From Coffea arabica (taxonomy: Eukaryota; Streptophyta; Magnoliopsida; Gentianales; Rubiaceae), in assembly GCF_036785885.1 (NCBI RefSeq), contig NC_092323.1:14330501-14394500 (forward strand): a stretch of 64,000 bases of DNA. Direction: 5' to 3'. A model generated the notes under the pieces. It ran no database searches. It was not told the origin of the DNA and saw only the letters and a list, made by a program, of their open reading frames with translations. A program made the position numbers and the translations under genes. Shown here in pieces: positions 38,241 to 50,441 of the stretch; position 1 is the stretch's first letter, and each line of letters opens with the position of its first letter.

Positions 38241-38573
38241 TCAGAACTTTCCCTCCCCCTTGTTAGTCTGGCCAGGTCCCCCTACTGCAGGAGCTGGTCT
38301 CTCAGGATTCCTTCTCTTACAAGGCCTAGGGTGTCTTTTGTTAGTGTCATCTTCCTGCTAAATATGCAATTATTGACACCATTAGCGATCAAAATTGAAT
38401 ACATACAAACATATACACACACATATACATTGATCACCCAGAAAAAAATTAAACCTTACATGTTCATGGCTGGGCCTATTTGTCTCAAAAGAATCAAAAC
38501 CCAAGCACTGAAGCAGATTCTTGATGCCAAGTGGAAGGCAAGAGCAAGAACTGGAGTATGCAGAAGGAGCCAT
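38241..38573 (-). CDS. PROPEP-like elicitor peptide precursor B
   Basis: Two exons (38573-38460 and 38354-38241) join in phase 0 to 75 aa. Exon 1 starts MAPSAYSSSCSCLPLGI and contains KNLLQCLGF, the short amphipathic helix typical of PROPEP N-termini (Arabidopsis family members have ILKCLGL-type helices). Exon 2 is acidic then strongly basic, with RPCKRRNPERPAPAVGGPGQ followed by TN and a six-residue tail. PGQ-x-N is the signature of the active Pep segment. There is no signal peptide, as expected for PROPEPs, which are released by metacaspase cleavage after wounding and sensed by PEPR1/2. The residues past the N are unusual, since most Peps end at that position. Donor GTAAGG, acceptor TTTAGCAG. 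A TATA-like box lies upstream. Not confirmed by search. Confidence 0.75.
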
Positions 38574-38630
38574 TTTGTGTCTCTTTTGTGGAAATTTGTG
38601 CCGTTTTCCTGTCCCAAATATCTAAGTCTG

Positions 38631-38640
38631 CATTTATACT
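38631..38640 (-). promoter_or_regulatory. TATA-like box of PROPEP-like gene B
   Basis: Minus-strand AGTATAAATG lies about 60 bases before the start codon at 38573, giving a short leader. Position and sequence fit a core promoter; not proven. Confidence 0.45.
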
Positions 38641-39030
38641 ACGTTAGTCTTTGGCCTCACCAGGACATCCAATTTAGTTAGGTGCTTTAAAAATATTAAA
38701 ACGACAAATCCATTACATGTTGTTACTGTTTAATCACAAAAATGTTGGTTACAATATACAACTTGCATTATTAATTATGCTATAGTTTATAATTCATGAA
38801 ATAAACAAGAAAAAGTGGCGCCTAAAAGAATCAGAAATGGTGGAGTTGTTCCAACCTTTTACAGATACTGATTGTTTGGTTCTCGATGACTTTTGGGAGG
38901 TACTCTTAATTTTTGTACTCTTAATTATGTAGGCAATTAAAATAGTCCCGGAAATAATTGTGTGTACCAATGTTTTTTCTTTTCAAAAATTAGCGATACT
39001 ATCAGAGATCAAATTTTTTTCTATCGGAGA

Positions 39031-39151
39031 AACAATTCACAAGTTAATACCAATACTATCATTGACAGTGAACCCCAAGCTCTTATCATATTTACATGAG
39101 ACCAATGTATATATATATGACAGAAATTTTGGTATTAACTTGTAAATTGTT
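39031..39151. repeat. 121-bp foldback with 23-bp arms
   Basis: AACAATTCACAAGTTAATAC plus CAA at 39031-39053 is the inverse of 39129-39151 with one mismatch, separated by 75 bases. It could be a MITE or a small hairpin-RNA source. It lies between PROPEP-like copies B and C. Confidence 0.75.
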
Positions 39152-39929
39152 TTGGCCTTTTTCTAATCAAATAAACATGAGCTGAACATTCCTGCATGCA
39201 TGATTGCCTTCTCCAGCTACAGTGTCACGATAGCAAACCAACCCCAAGTGGTGAGATTTACAATGGTATCACATCTTGGTTGTTGGAGGGCAAAATAATA
39301 ATCTAGAGAATTAATAGAGAAGGGGAAGAATTAAGAAAATCACCTGTTTTTCCCATGCATTGTTCTCAAAAATGTTGGAAAACTCTTGCATTGAGTCTCT
39401 ATTGTGTCACTGATCAAACTTCTTGATTAGTTGCAAGGAATCTTTTGAGCACTAAGAAATCAAGAATTACCAGCAATAATTGTACTAACCCTAAAATATT
39501 ATTCAAATATCCATGACTTGGATTGGTAAGGATATTCTATCTTCTTTTACACTTCTTGATACTACACAATATTATAAACTGACACTTGTCCTATGTTTTT
39601 ATTGTACCATATTTATTGTATATATCCATTGGACAATTGAAGTGGAGACGTAATAACTATATCGAGTTATTATAACTTCCAGCTTAAGAAACTTACACAT
39701 ACCAAATTCACTAAAAATTTGCTTTAAAATTTTCAGGGAAGTAATTAGGAAAAAAAAAAAAGAATAATTTCCCACAACTTTGGCAGTGTATATAAGCCAG
39801 TGGCAGTGGGGTACTAACTGTGTCAGCAAATGGCATTTTCAGAGACTCAGTCTATGATCGTCAACTTTCTTGTTCGACTGCACATAAAAGAATATGAAGG
39901 TACGAAGATCTAATGAATCTTAGGATTAT

Positions 39930-40190
39930 GACTTCGAATATATTGTAATGAGAATTGATTTTATTCCACCTCCTTAGTAACGATGTTTGAACTAAAGTTG
40001 AGATTTCACGAGTTAGAAATTCTGAGTTCAAATTTCATTACGCGTGAAATTTTTCTTTTTTTTACTATTTACGGGTTCATTTGTATCGTTATTGAATTGT
40101 AATTCTTATCATTTTTTGATTAGATTTTTTAATTGCATTAGATCTACAAGGACAACCTCCTTGTAATTAATGTTGTCAAAAAAAAAATGA
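39930..40190 (+). mobile_element. Possible degenerate SINE
   Basis: Contains a box B-like GAGTTCAAATTTC near 40020, ends in TTGTCAAAAAAAAA near 40188, and is flanked by AATGAATCTTAGG and AATGAACTTAGG, a possible target duplication with one indel. Box A is not convincing. Confidence 0.4.
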
Positions 40191-40370
40191 ACTTAGGTCG
40201 ACATAATCACATGACTGCAAAATTCAAGCAACATATATTATAGAGAAAGCAAGTAAAAACGTGCATCATGTTAATTCTCAATTTTACACGAAATCAACTT
40301 CATATGTTTAACATTTATTGCACATCACATTATGGCGATTTTCTTGCTTAGAAGAACAAATCCCACAGCA

Positions 40371-40378
40371 ATATATAG
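40371..40378 (+). promoter_or_regulatory. TATA-like box of PROPEP-like gene C
   Basis: ATATATAG lies ~75 bases upstream of the ATG at 40450, consistent with a leader of about 45 nt. Confidence 0.45.
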
Positions 40379-40449
40379 ACCATAGTTCAAGAATAATACA
40401 ACACAGTCGCATTACAGAGAGGAAAGGTAATCTGAGGAAATTCATAAAG

Positions 40450-41184
40450 ATGGCAAATGATGATTCATCTTCTCGATGCTTTCCATTTGACTTCCAAAAA
40501 CTGCTTCAATGCTTGGGTCTCCAGAAGAAGATTCCCGGGTCAGAGGAAAACCCTTCTGCCATTGAACCCACTGCAGCAGTACGAACATCCACCTATTTTA
40601 CTTGTTTTATTTTTCATAATGACTTTTTTTTTTTTTTTTTTATTTGGGTGAACCAATAGTTTTAGCAGTCACAGCTAATGATGCCCTGGGTAGCCATTAG
40701 GGATTTGAAGCACCTTGTAGCAAACTGGAATTACTTATAAATAAATTGTGGGCTAGGTTCTCTCTCTCTCTCTCTCTTTTTTTGGTGAGTAATTTACTTA
40801 CAAAAAAGTGAAGTCTTCGAAACTCTTAACATATTTAGCATCACAATTTTTAAAATTTAGTTGTGGAACAAATAAGTATTTCACGATTAAGTGCTATCAA
40901 AATTTTTATGATACTTTTGACAGTGTCGTGATTTTTTTCTATACGACTTACAATGGCGCTTCGTTCTAGTGTCGGAATACCACCACTATAAATTATCTAT
41001 GGCGCTTTTTCACAACCCTAAATAGTCTAGTCTATTTTCTTGTAATGAGATGATTATAATGCTAAGAATAGTTCATATTCTAGGTTGGTCACTTTGAATC
41101 TGAATCTTGTTTCAACAGGAGACTACTCTGCGAGCTGCGCCTTCAAGACCTCCAATAAAGACGAAGCCTGGCCAGAGTCATTAG
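40450..41184 (+). CDS. PROPEP-like elicitor peptide precursor C
   Basis: Two exons (40450-40578 and 41119-41184) join in phase 0 to 64 aa. Exon 1 encodes MANDDSSSRCFPFDFQKLLQ and then CLGLQKK, the same leader pattern and LLQCLG helix as copy B. Exon 2 after a TTTCAACAG acceptor encodes ETTLRAAPSRPPIKTKPGQS and then H plus stop, a basic Pro-rich peptide with the PGQ signature at the extreme C-terminus as in canonical Peps, with His in place of the usual Asn. I chose the ATG at 40450 over an upstream in-frame one at 40318 because the latter would lie before the TATA-like box and adds unrelated sequence. The 540-bp intron is AT-rich and includes a CT microsatellite. Divergent orientation to copy B suggests inverted duplication. 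Role inferred: wound- and pathogen-linked danger peptide precursor. Confidence 0.72.
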
Positions 41185-41369
41185 TAGAAAAATCTCCATC
41201 GAATCGTCTCAGCCCTTATACCTCTTGTTCCTGTTATGATACTTCCTCTACATTTCTACAAGACCAGCCTTATTTCCATGCCCCTTGTTACTGTATTGTA
41301 AAATAACTGAACAATAAAGATCATGTCATGTACAGTTTTTTCCCTCAATAATGATAGTACTGATAATGA

Positions 41370-41515
41370 AAATTATTGATGAGTGTTAAATTATTGAAAA
41401 TGTAAGATTAATTTAGAAAAAGTGTATAAATGCACGAGAGGATAATAATTGTTAACGCTATATATACAGGCAAAATTTAGATGTGTTATCGAGTGTCCAA
41501 AAAAAATTGAATTTT
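41370..41515. mobile_element. MITE, AACGGGT family, copy 2 (decayed)
   Basis: Shares GTGTATAAATGCACGAGAGG, ATAATAATTGTTA and GTGTTATCGAGTGTCC with copies at 34930 and 58115. The termini are eroded. Confidence 0.55.
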
Positions 41516-41576
41516 AAATTGATGAGTCAGCATTTCCTTAGTTAGCCTCAAGTACTTCAATTTTTGCTTTCTGATT

Positions 41577-41580
<4 letters not shown>

Positions 41581-41624
<44 letters not shown>
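41581..41624. repeat. TA microsatellite, 22 units
   Basis: The longest simple repeat of the window, in DNA between PROPEP-like gene C and the membrane protein gene. Confidence 0.95.
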
Positions 41625-41626
<2 letters not shown>

Positions 41627-41639
41627 TTCAATCATACTA

Positions 41640-42643
41640 CAAGAGAGAGAGAGATGGGATGCGTAAACAAAAAGGCTTAATAAATAAAATTAAAAATAAA
41701 AATCCAAACAGAAACTCTCCATTTGCTGTTCTTCACCAGGCATAAAGATCAAAAGAGAAATTGGTTAAAACAGCAGAAGCAGAAGGGCTGCAATTATGCA
41801 CTCTTTCCCAACAAATTAACAAATGACAAATTGTCCTTCCTGAATAGACAGCAGCCATAGATTAATTAGATTGCTGAGTTCTCAATAAACGTACTAGAGT
41901 TAGCTAGTTTCTGGAGCCAAATTACAGTGAGATGTGAATATGGATTACAAATTCGTACAATTGACAACAGCTAATTCTACTTGGATTAATCCATCCACCG
42001 CCCAAGACTGACTGCAATCTTTTCCTGCAAAAGAACCAAGTCTAGCTAAGAAAAGAGAAGCTCAATTCCTTGCTTCAACATAAGCATAGGAAATGTCCAG
42101 TCATCTTTGTCTCTACTTCTAGTAAACTTCTCTACTAGTCCCCTCTGCATTATATCCCTTTACTTTCTATGGAACTTCTATCTATTAAATCAAGATAAAA
42201 TCTGACCAACTAATAGGGAACAACATTCTTTCAACCAAGTGTTCAGTGGCTCATGCTGTCTGCAGTCTTAACCATTTTTTCCTAGAACTCCATCCTACTC
42301 GTAGCTAAAAGCTTCAAGCAGAGTGCATACAGCGCTGACCTTTATGCCCGTGTTGAAATTTTCAAAAGTTTCAAAAATACTACATCTTATTTTTAAATTT
42401 ATACTTCGACATTTTTCTTATTTTGTGACATATTGACCTGGTCCAGAATGAAATGTCCAAACATCAATGCTCAATCTTAAATTTCATTTGGACCAAGGAA
42501 CAAGCAAACCAATAGGTGATGTGCATTTTTCCAGCATAAGAATATCCGTGTGATATAGACAATTAGGTAGATGGAAAGCACCATTGGTTCATTAATGTGG
42601 ATGAGCCGTGCATGAGAGAGAGAGAGAGCGCACACGGCACACC
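41640..42643. other. Spacer, probably 3' UTR of the minus-strand membrane protein gene
   Basis: No coding sequence seen. A GA microsatellite lies at 42612-42628 just beyond the stop codon. The remainder is unstructured. Confidence 0.5.
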
Positions 42644-45600
42644 TTAGTCTTCCTTTCGATGTTTACAACTGTGAGATCTCTCAGAGGTATAACCTAAGCC
42701 AAAACACTTGAGAATAGCCTGTTTAGCAAGATTCATATAATGGCAGGGGTGGTTTCCCTGTCCCAAAAGCCTCAGAAGGGCTATATCCTTTACTGACGCT
42801 TCATCTCTTTCTTCAATTTCTTCTCCTATGGTAGCTTTATATGCACTTGCCTCCGTCTCCCTTTGAATGCTTTGACTTTCTTCAACCTGCAGGAAACACT
42901 AAGTTCATAAGCCTTTCTTTGGATCAAAACTACATAGACATGCATTATGAGCTGGAACTTCAGGTTTAGTCATACAAATAGCATGAAGGATGTCCGGAAC
43001 GAAATAGTGCAAATAGCTGATTATAGCTAACAACTCTTCTTATCAAAGACAACCATTTTAATCATGCATCTGCTCACTGACTGCAATATCAACTTTCCTT
43101 GCCTTAAGCAAGTAATTCCTTATATGACAACAATAGTAGTGCTATATGTTATAGGAAACGATTTAATTGCTACATGACAATACTCAGGATGCTCAGTTAT
43201 GCTTAGTTTCAGCATTTGGTTTAAGTTGCAAAGTCCCTATATACTTGAGCATTCAACATATGAGGAGTTGTGTTTGATGGTGTTTATATATGAGAGATAT
43301 TTTATGAAACAAGTTCTGGAATGTCCTAGATCATGAGAGAAATTAAACTCACAAATGTCTTGGTTTAGTAGGTTATTTGGTTGTGAGGTTCTATTCATTT
43401 CACATTCTCAGTAAGAAGTCATGTTCACAATTCTTTACTTGTCCAATTTGAAAATTAAAAAGAGAATAGATGCTGCCACCTTTATTTTATCTGTAATCCA
43501 CTATTTTCATTCTTAAGCATTTAAACAGAAACAAGCATGTAACTACAGCAGTTGGTCAACTTATTAGTTCAACAACTTCAAGCACTTTTCATGTCGTAGC
43601 AAAAATTTTAATTTCTATAGCAGTTATTCTTCTTGTTTCTTGTAGGAGAAAGATTTTCTTTTCTTTTTTTTTTAAAAGGTCAAGCATGCCTGTTCAGTTC
43701 TCGGCTATTTGGGACAAGGGATTCAAGAAAAAAACAGGCACACATCTCCAATTGTTGGAAAAAAAAAAAGAAAATTAAATCACAATCAATATAAAATAAG
43801 TACACTTTAATGACCGTCAAAATGAAAACTACAATTTTCATCAAAGAAAAAAAAAGGTAGGTGACCTGTAGAATCAGTGATTGTCAAGACTAGACAGAAA
43901 ATTTTAAACTACAGCTTGTTTCTTCTACTATTTTTAACCCAATTTCAGCTTTTCTTCAATAATGTTCTGAGAAGAAGTTTTCTGCTTCAATACCTCCCAA
44001 CTAAAAAGATGGTTTCCACAGCAGGCAACAGTACCATGGGTCAGTGATCAACTAGTACCTCTCAAGAAAACATTACAGGAATAAAACAAGCTACAATCTA
44101 ACATGGCTTAGGATCTATAAACTTCTCTTCTAGAAAATAGCTCAGAATGCAAATAGAACAGCTTCTATTGGCCTGATTTCACCACAATAACAACCAAAAA
44201 ATTTTTTTTGTCACCTTTTATAAAAATATATTTTTCCAATTTTGGCTCAAGTTAAATTGATTACTTTTCTATAACCTGTATATATGTTAGCCGTTTTCTG
44301 TAACTGGTTACACTTTTAGAGTTGTACATTATGTTAGTCCTAAAAATTCCCAATTTTTTGGAAGCCGCATGTCTAAAGTTAGAACACGTTTTCATTTTAG
44401 TAACACCATGCACAAAAGGAACTTATATATAATTCTGAGTTTTCCTTTACCGTCGGTTGTTCAACTAACACTTGAAATTATTATTTTTTTAAAAAAAGGT
44501 AGATTTCATTAAAGGCATTGTAAAGTAAGAAATTATTACGATATAGAGTTGTCCAGTTGGAATCGGACTGCTTAAGCCATTCGTGATTAGCCACAAATAT
44601 TCAAAACTTCAAAAAACAGTGGAAATATTCTATTCGGAATTCACAAAAAACAGAGGCAAAATCGGAAAGACATCAGATAAAGCAATATCTTGAAGTACTT
44701 CAAACAGAACAGTAAAAGCTATTTCAACTTCTTGAAAAGTTTAATACCTTATCAGTAGTGATCAGCTAGATTCATAGACAAGCTTGTACCACATAGGAAA
44801 GCAGATCACTATTTTCAACATATTCCAGCAAATAAAAACACTCAAAGTATGTTCCATTCCACTAAGACAAGATATCCTTTTCTTTGTCCTAATTATGACT
44901 TTTGCCAATGGAAATTACCTCTAAAAATCTCATTTAGCAATTATTAAATGCAGTTTGATTTGTATTGCAGATACCCAACAAAAAGGCTCATACTTTTTAA
45001 TAAGAACTACACAGCCACCGGCAATTTTCTGAAGATAGAATTTTCTAACTATTGACCCCCTGAAAATCCATTATCTCAGTCTTGACTCCATAAGCTCCTT
45101 CTGTGAAACTTCTACTTCCCAGGCTACCTCATTAAATTCCAGGTTATAATGTACAAAATTTTGGTCAAACCACCATGTTTACTACATATGCCATCCTTCA
45201 ACACGTTTACCACTTTTTCTTTTGAATAATTAAAACTCCCAACCCCACACAACCACCACCACCACCTCGAAAAAAAAATCTAAAAGCTTCCCAAAATCCC
45301 TACTCACAGCCCACGGAAAAAAGCAGCAACAATAATTGACCACTTTCGCCAACCAAATATAGTACCTAAATTTATTCCAATGTCATGTTGCTTTACGAAA
45401 AAAAAATTTAGCTGCAAAAAAAAACTACGGGGCAAATTAAATCAAGAAATGTCCTAACTTTGCTACTCAGCAATCTTTCAATCTCAATTCCCTCCTGGCA
45501 ACTACACCAAAAGTAGTAATGGAAGAAAACAAACAGAAATAAAAAAAAAAAGGATATTCAATGAGGAGGAAATACTGAAAAGAATAGATTTGGCATCAGA

Positions 45601-45865
45601 AATGTAAAGACAAGAAAAGAGATTAAGTTGAACAAACCTTAGAGCCATGTGAAGAGCTGGATTTATTGAGCAAAGCGTCTTTGCCATGGGATTGAGAGGA
45701 AGAAGATGCTGAGCTGCAGGAGGGATTGCTGAATCGATCCAAAGCAAAGATGCTGAATCCAAAAAAAAGTATAACAACAAGAAGAATCGTGACAAGTAAC
45801 TGAGCCCATATAAGCCATGGAACACTCTGGCTCTCAATCACAAATTCATCACCAAAATCGAACAT
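42644..45865 (-). CDS. Small single-span membrane protein of unknown function
   Basis: Two exons (45865-45638 and 42886-42644) join in phase 0 to 156 aa across a 2.75-kb intron with GT-AG ends. The N-terminus MFDFGDEFVIESQSVPWLIW leads into a hydrophobic span (about residues 17-41: LIWAQLLVTILLVVILFFGF), then a Ser-rich linker, an acidic stretch (GEEIEERDEAS) and a C-terminal motif HPCHYMNLAKQAILKCFGLG with a basic end. I recall this pattern as a conserved uncharacterised plant family, and the two exons match it at both ends, which supports the long intron. The ILKCFGL helix resembles the LLQCLG and FLKCFG helices of the PROPEP-like neighbours; whether that is descent or convergence is open. 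The long intron holds poly-A/T runs and no second gene. Confidence 0.78.
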
Positions 45866-46575
45866 ATATGTCTATATGATGATAAATAGCTGAAATATTA
45901 CTAATTCCAAGCATAAAAAATGACGAAAGAATATTGATGGGTTTTCAATATTAAGGAGGAAAAAGTATGAAAAGATGAGTGAAAGCAACTTCTTCGATGG
46001 ACAAAGAAAGATTTAAAACATGGAAGTTGGAAAGGTGTGCTGTAATTCTCCCGGCGGTTTTCTTCGAGGGAAGTGGACTTGGAATTGGAGTTGGAATTAT
46101 TACAAGTTCAGAAGTATGCTGCCTTATTTGGACTAATTGCATTTTGCTCCCCTTAACTCTTTAAAACTGGTATTTTAGTTTGTAAGGTGTCAGTTGTAGT
46201 ATTTAAGTACCTCAAATTTTTAGCAAAGTAGTGTAACTGCAATACTATAACGAAGTATTCAGTTTGGTTTACCATTCATGAGTTTAAGAAATGGCAAAGA
46301 AATAGTTGTGTAATTTCCAAATGAATTTTGCAGTCACTCGTGAAGAAAAAATATATGTACTTTTTATGCTTATTAATTACTAGAAAGTAAAATTAAATTA
46401 ACCAGTTTTTGAGGCAAATGACACTCACCTGCACTAAAGCTCCTCAAGGCTTGGTTGCATGTACCATTGGTTATAACCACTTTTAATTAATATGAATCAT
46501 CATGAACCCATGATTCTCAAGTGTTTTAATTCTAGCAACAACCTAACATGGATAAACTAGAAATGTATGCTATAA

Positions 46576-46858
46576 ACCAACAGTACTTTGGACTGTTGGC
46601 CACCACCAAAACTTGAATTCTTTGTGAGGTGAAAGGTCAAACGTTCAAATCTTGTCTCCCATTAATATATCACTATATATGGCTTCTTCGAAATCCATAC
46701 GAGTGCGTAGTGCACCCATTTGATCCGATGATAGTTCCGTCTCCATTGATTTCTCTAGACCTCGTTAGACCTCTCTCCCTCCTTAGTGTAGACTAGAGTA
46801 AGAGTAGATCTAAACTAGACTAGCTGTTGCCGTCTGATAAAAAAAAAGGGAAAGAAAA
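46576..46858 (+). mobile_element. SINE with 11-bp target duplication
   Basis: Flanked by GTATGCTATAA at 46565-46575 and 46859-46869. It has a box B-like GTTCAAATC near 46651, a CT-rich body with ACTAGAGTAAGAGTAGATCT, and ends in a short A-rich tail. Box A is weak. It is a different family from 30878 and 56501. Confidence 0.75.
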
Positions 46859-46984
46859 GTATGCTATAATTTTTAAAATAGATTTGCTATTTATTAAAAA
46901 AAACCTTAATTTCTCAAATTTGACATTTCTTTAAACGTAGGCAGCACTATTTATATGCACAAGAGAAAATAAGTAATTAGGCAA

Positions 46985-47110
46985 CGGCTCACAGTTGAAT
47001 AAATCTGATCTTTAAAGATCAAATGATCCAAATTGTGCCATACCATTATCAAATGGTATAACACAATCTGAATCGTTGAATTTTTAAAAATTGAATCTAC
47101 TCAAGTTTTT
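46985..47110. repeat. Foldback MITE-like hairpin
   Basis: The two halves pair around the centre at about 47047: AATTGTGCCATACCATT against AATGGTATAACACAATC, with the pairing continuing outward through GATCTTTAAAGATCAAATG and GTTGAATTTTTAAAAATTG. About 125 bp, no target duplication identified. Confidence 0.6.
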
Positions 47111-50100
47111 GGTCGGTAGACAACCATGGTAAGAATGACAGTTTAGGAACTTCACCAGAGCAACAGTGCTTACACAAATTGGAATCATGAAGGCAATCCA
47201 AATTCCAATACCAACTTTCTCGTTGCATTACCTTGCAAGAGATCAGAAGTTTAAGGTAGTACAATGCTAAAATTGAAAGTTCATCGATGATAAATGGATA
47301 ATAGTGAACAATGTAGGGGATAAAATGTAACTAAACCATTATATGCCACTAGTAAAGAGCGGCCTTGAATTGATGATGCTGACTAATGGGGCGACGGGAC
47401 AAAAGAGGGCCGTGTTTGGTAGATGCCCCGTGGCCGAGCAGCCGCCAGCTAAGCAAGGGAACCGGCAATATGCGGTTGTTTTTGTAATTTAGTCCAATAT
47501 TATTATTATTAACTAGGCTCCAGAAAAGAGCATTCATTTTCATCATCCGGAGGATCTTATACCATCATCAATCTAAACGAACTGATCCACAAGATATAAA
47601 AATTGCATAAACAGCAATACCAAGCCAACATATAGTTTTGACTTCATTTGGATGGCCTTTCTTGGCTTTGTGCCAAGGACGGTGGATTCAGGACTGTGGC
47701 GTGGTCCATGACCACAAGACTAGGTCTCATGCACGTAACCTTTTTTCTTTTTTTTTTTGGTAGGCTAGGGATAACCAAAGAATATTTTTTGTTCTAGTTT
47801 ACAGGGTTGTAATGGGGTTTTTCTTTTTTTGTTTTTTTTTGGGTTCTTGTAATGTTGGAGTAGTATAGCTACTTATTGTTTTTGTAAATTGCAGTTAGGA
47901 TGGATATTGTATTAGAGCATGAAAGTAACTTAAGCACGAGAGAGGGGTTAGGTTAGGTAATAAGATAGGAAGGATCGTAAGTAGAAGATGTTGGATTCAA
48001 GATACTTACTATAAAAAATGTATATATAAAAAAGTACGTTTCGCATATTTCAAATGATTAATCTAATAGGACACTCATTAGCACATTTAAATTATATTTA
48101 ACGGGGAGGGGGAGACGAATTGTAAGTGAGAGGTCCTGATTCAAGGCTTCTCACTTACACACGATTACAATCGTTACACTCTGTTGTATTTAGATACTTC
48201 TATAAATTAATGTATTTTTTTTTAAAAAAAAACTTAACACCTGAAACTCCTCTTAAATAGGCACCCATTACCCAAAACGTATTTCAAATTAGCAGCTCTC
48301 TCTCTTTGGCTTTGGAAATATCGTTTAGTGCACCTATTGCAGTAATTTGATATTTTTAGCTTGTAGGGACAAATTTTTTGGCACACATAAAAATCATTTA
48401 ATTTCTTTGAGTTACGAGTTACATGGAGCAAACAAGAATGATCGTTACAACAACTCATATTACAGGATTGGATGATATAATCCGACTTCTTTTACAACTA
48501 ATTCACTCATCCAATAAAACCATTTTCCACGACTTTATATATCTCTTTCGAGAAAACATCTACCAGTTGGTAACATGAACATTGAGGAAAATGCATCTCC
48601 TAGATTGCTTGCGTACCATACATGTTAAGTAATCATTAATATAACCTATGTTAGACAAGTTTTTGAATGATTCTCTTAGAATTGAAGAAATTGTAATCCC
48701 CTTTCTTACCTTGAAAAAGGATTTCTAGAGCATTTGTTGTACCTCTCTCTTTTCTTTTTTTTTTTCAGCAAAAAACAAGCCAATCAGCAGGACAAGTTTT
48801 TGAATGATTCTTTTAGAATTAAAGAAGTTCTAATCCCCTTTCTTACCTGGAATGATTCTCCTTTTTTTTCAATCCTGAGGTCCTGATTCAAATCTCCTTG
48901 CCATTTTTCCGCTTTTTAAACTCCACCCCACTTCTGTTAGGGAAAAAAAAATCAGCAGAGCAAAAAAGCTAAGAAAGAATGTGATTTTTTTGGAAGGTTA
49001 ACAGTAAAAAAAAAAAAAAAAAAGTCATGTGCTCAATTCTGACCAAATATTGCTCAAAATTTACAACCTGAATTGTTTTGTATTTCTCTGTTTGTTAGTG
49101 TGTACAATGTCTGCAATACTCTGTACATTGCAAGGAACAATCACCAAACAACCCTCCTGCGGGTGATTATTGATGCATCTGTCCAGCCTCACCCTGCCTG
49201 CCAAACCCATCCGTGACATGCTTATTTTAATGGATCCACGAGGAATGAGTTTGTTTTTGTTGAGCCCAAAACAAGTCTTTACTAAGCCCGGACGAGAATA
49301 TAAAAGCTCTAGCCCCAAAAAAGATATTGACACGGAAAGTCTGCCCAGGCGAGAGGTGAAAAGGCCCATTAAGGACCATGTCAACTCTCTATAAAATGGG
49401 AGTGCAGATTCATTTTTCTTGTATGATTTTTTTTCTGGTAAAACTATTTTTCAAATTCGGATGACAGAAGCATTTTTTTTTTGGGCTGATGATAAATTTT
49501 TTTTTTTTTGGTGTCATATCAGCATTTCAATTCCTGAACTAAATTGCCAAAAGCACATGCAAGACAACACTTTACTGTAATTAGTTGATAAATAATGAAT
49601 AAATTTTAATAAAATGGTGCCAAACCTAAAAAACATCTCAAGTCACTTGTGCATATTCAAATATTAATGTTTTAAGTACACAATTTTTTTTGAATTATTT
49701 TAGATTAATAAAATTTGTTTAAATGAATCCAAAAGCAATAAATCAGGTTCAGAAATTCGATTATCAAATGAGCAATACACTAAGTTATTGTGATATACAT
49801 ATTAGTATTTAAAAAAAAAAAAAACATGTTAGAGGCCAAATGTGTGCAATTGAAAATTTTTGTATCATAAAGTCATTTTAATGATCTCATGAGGGAAAAA
49901 ATTGAACTTGCCAAAACTAATTGCTAAACTTGCACATATAGTAAATAATCATTGTTATACAGCATACACATTTGAAAATCAAATATCCAAATGTTCCAGA
50001 CTATGCCTGCAGGCTCATTTGTCTCTCTTAGTATATTGTACATTCAAGAAAGCATCTTAATTGAATCCCTTTATACAAAGCCATGGAATAGAAAGCCTTG

Positions 50101-50441
50101 AATCCCCTTTCTGAGTTGAATTCAAGTTCAAGAAGCCATTATTTTGGATTAGTGAGGTAGCTAGAGTAGGGAAAAAAAAAACAAGTTTTTCAACTTAATT
50201 GTACGCAAAAAATATTAGCTAATCAATATAAGACTTTGGAAATATACTACTATAATGCGGTAGCACTGATAATATATTGCAAGTAAAGACGACCAATTAT
50301 AGGATGACAAGTAATAAACCCAAATCAAGATTTTCAATTTTGGGAGAGGAGGAAGAGAGGCAGGAAAAGCCTGGTAGTTGAGAAGAAATGGACATGGTAT
50401 AGAGTTGGGGTTAATTTTTAATTATCCCCTCAAAAAAATAC

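Noticed and set aside
49061-49394. Opposed frames of 74-107 codons in a less AT-rich patch
   Set aside because: Neither strand shows a protein family. A decayed LTR is possible but no ends were found.
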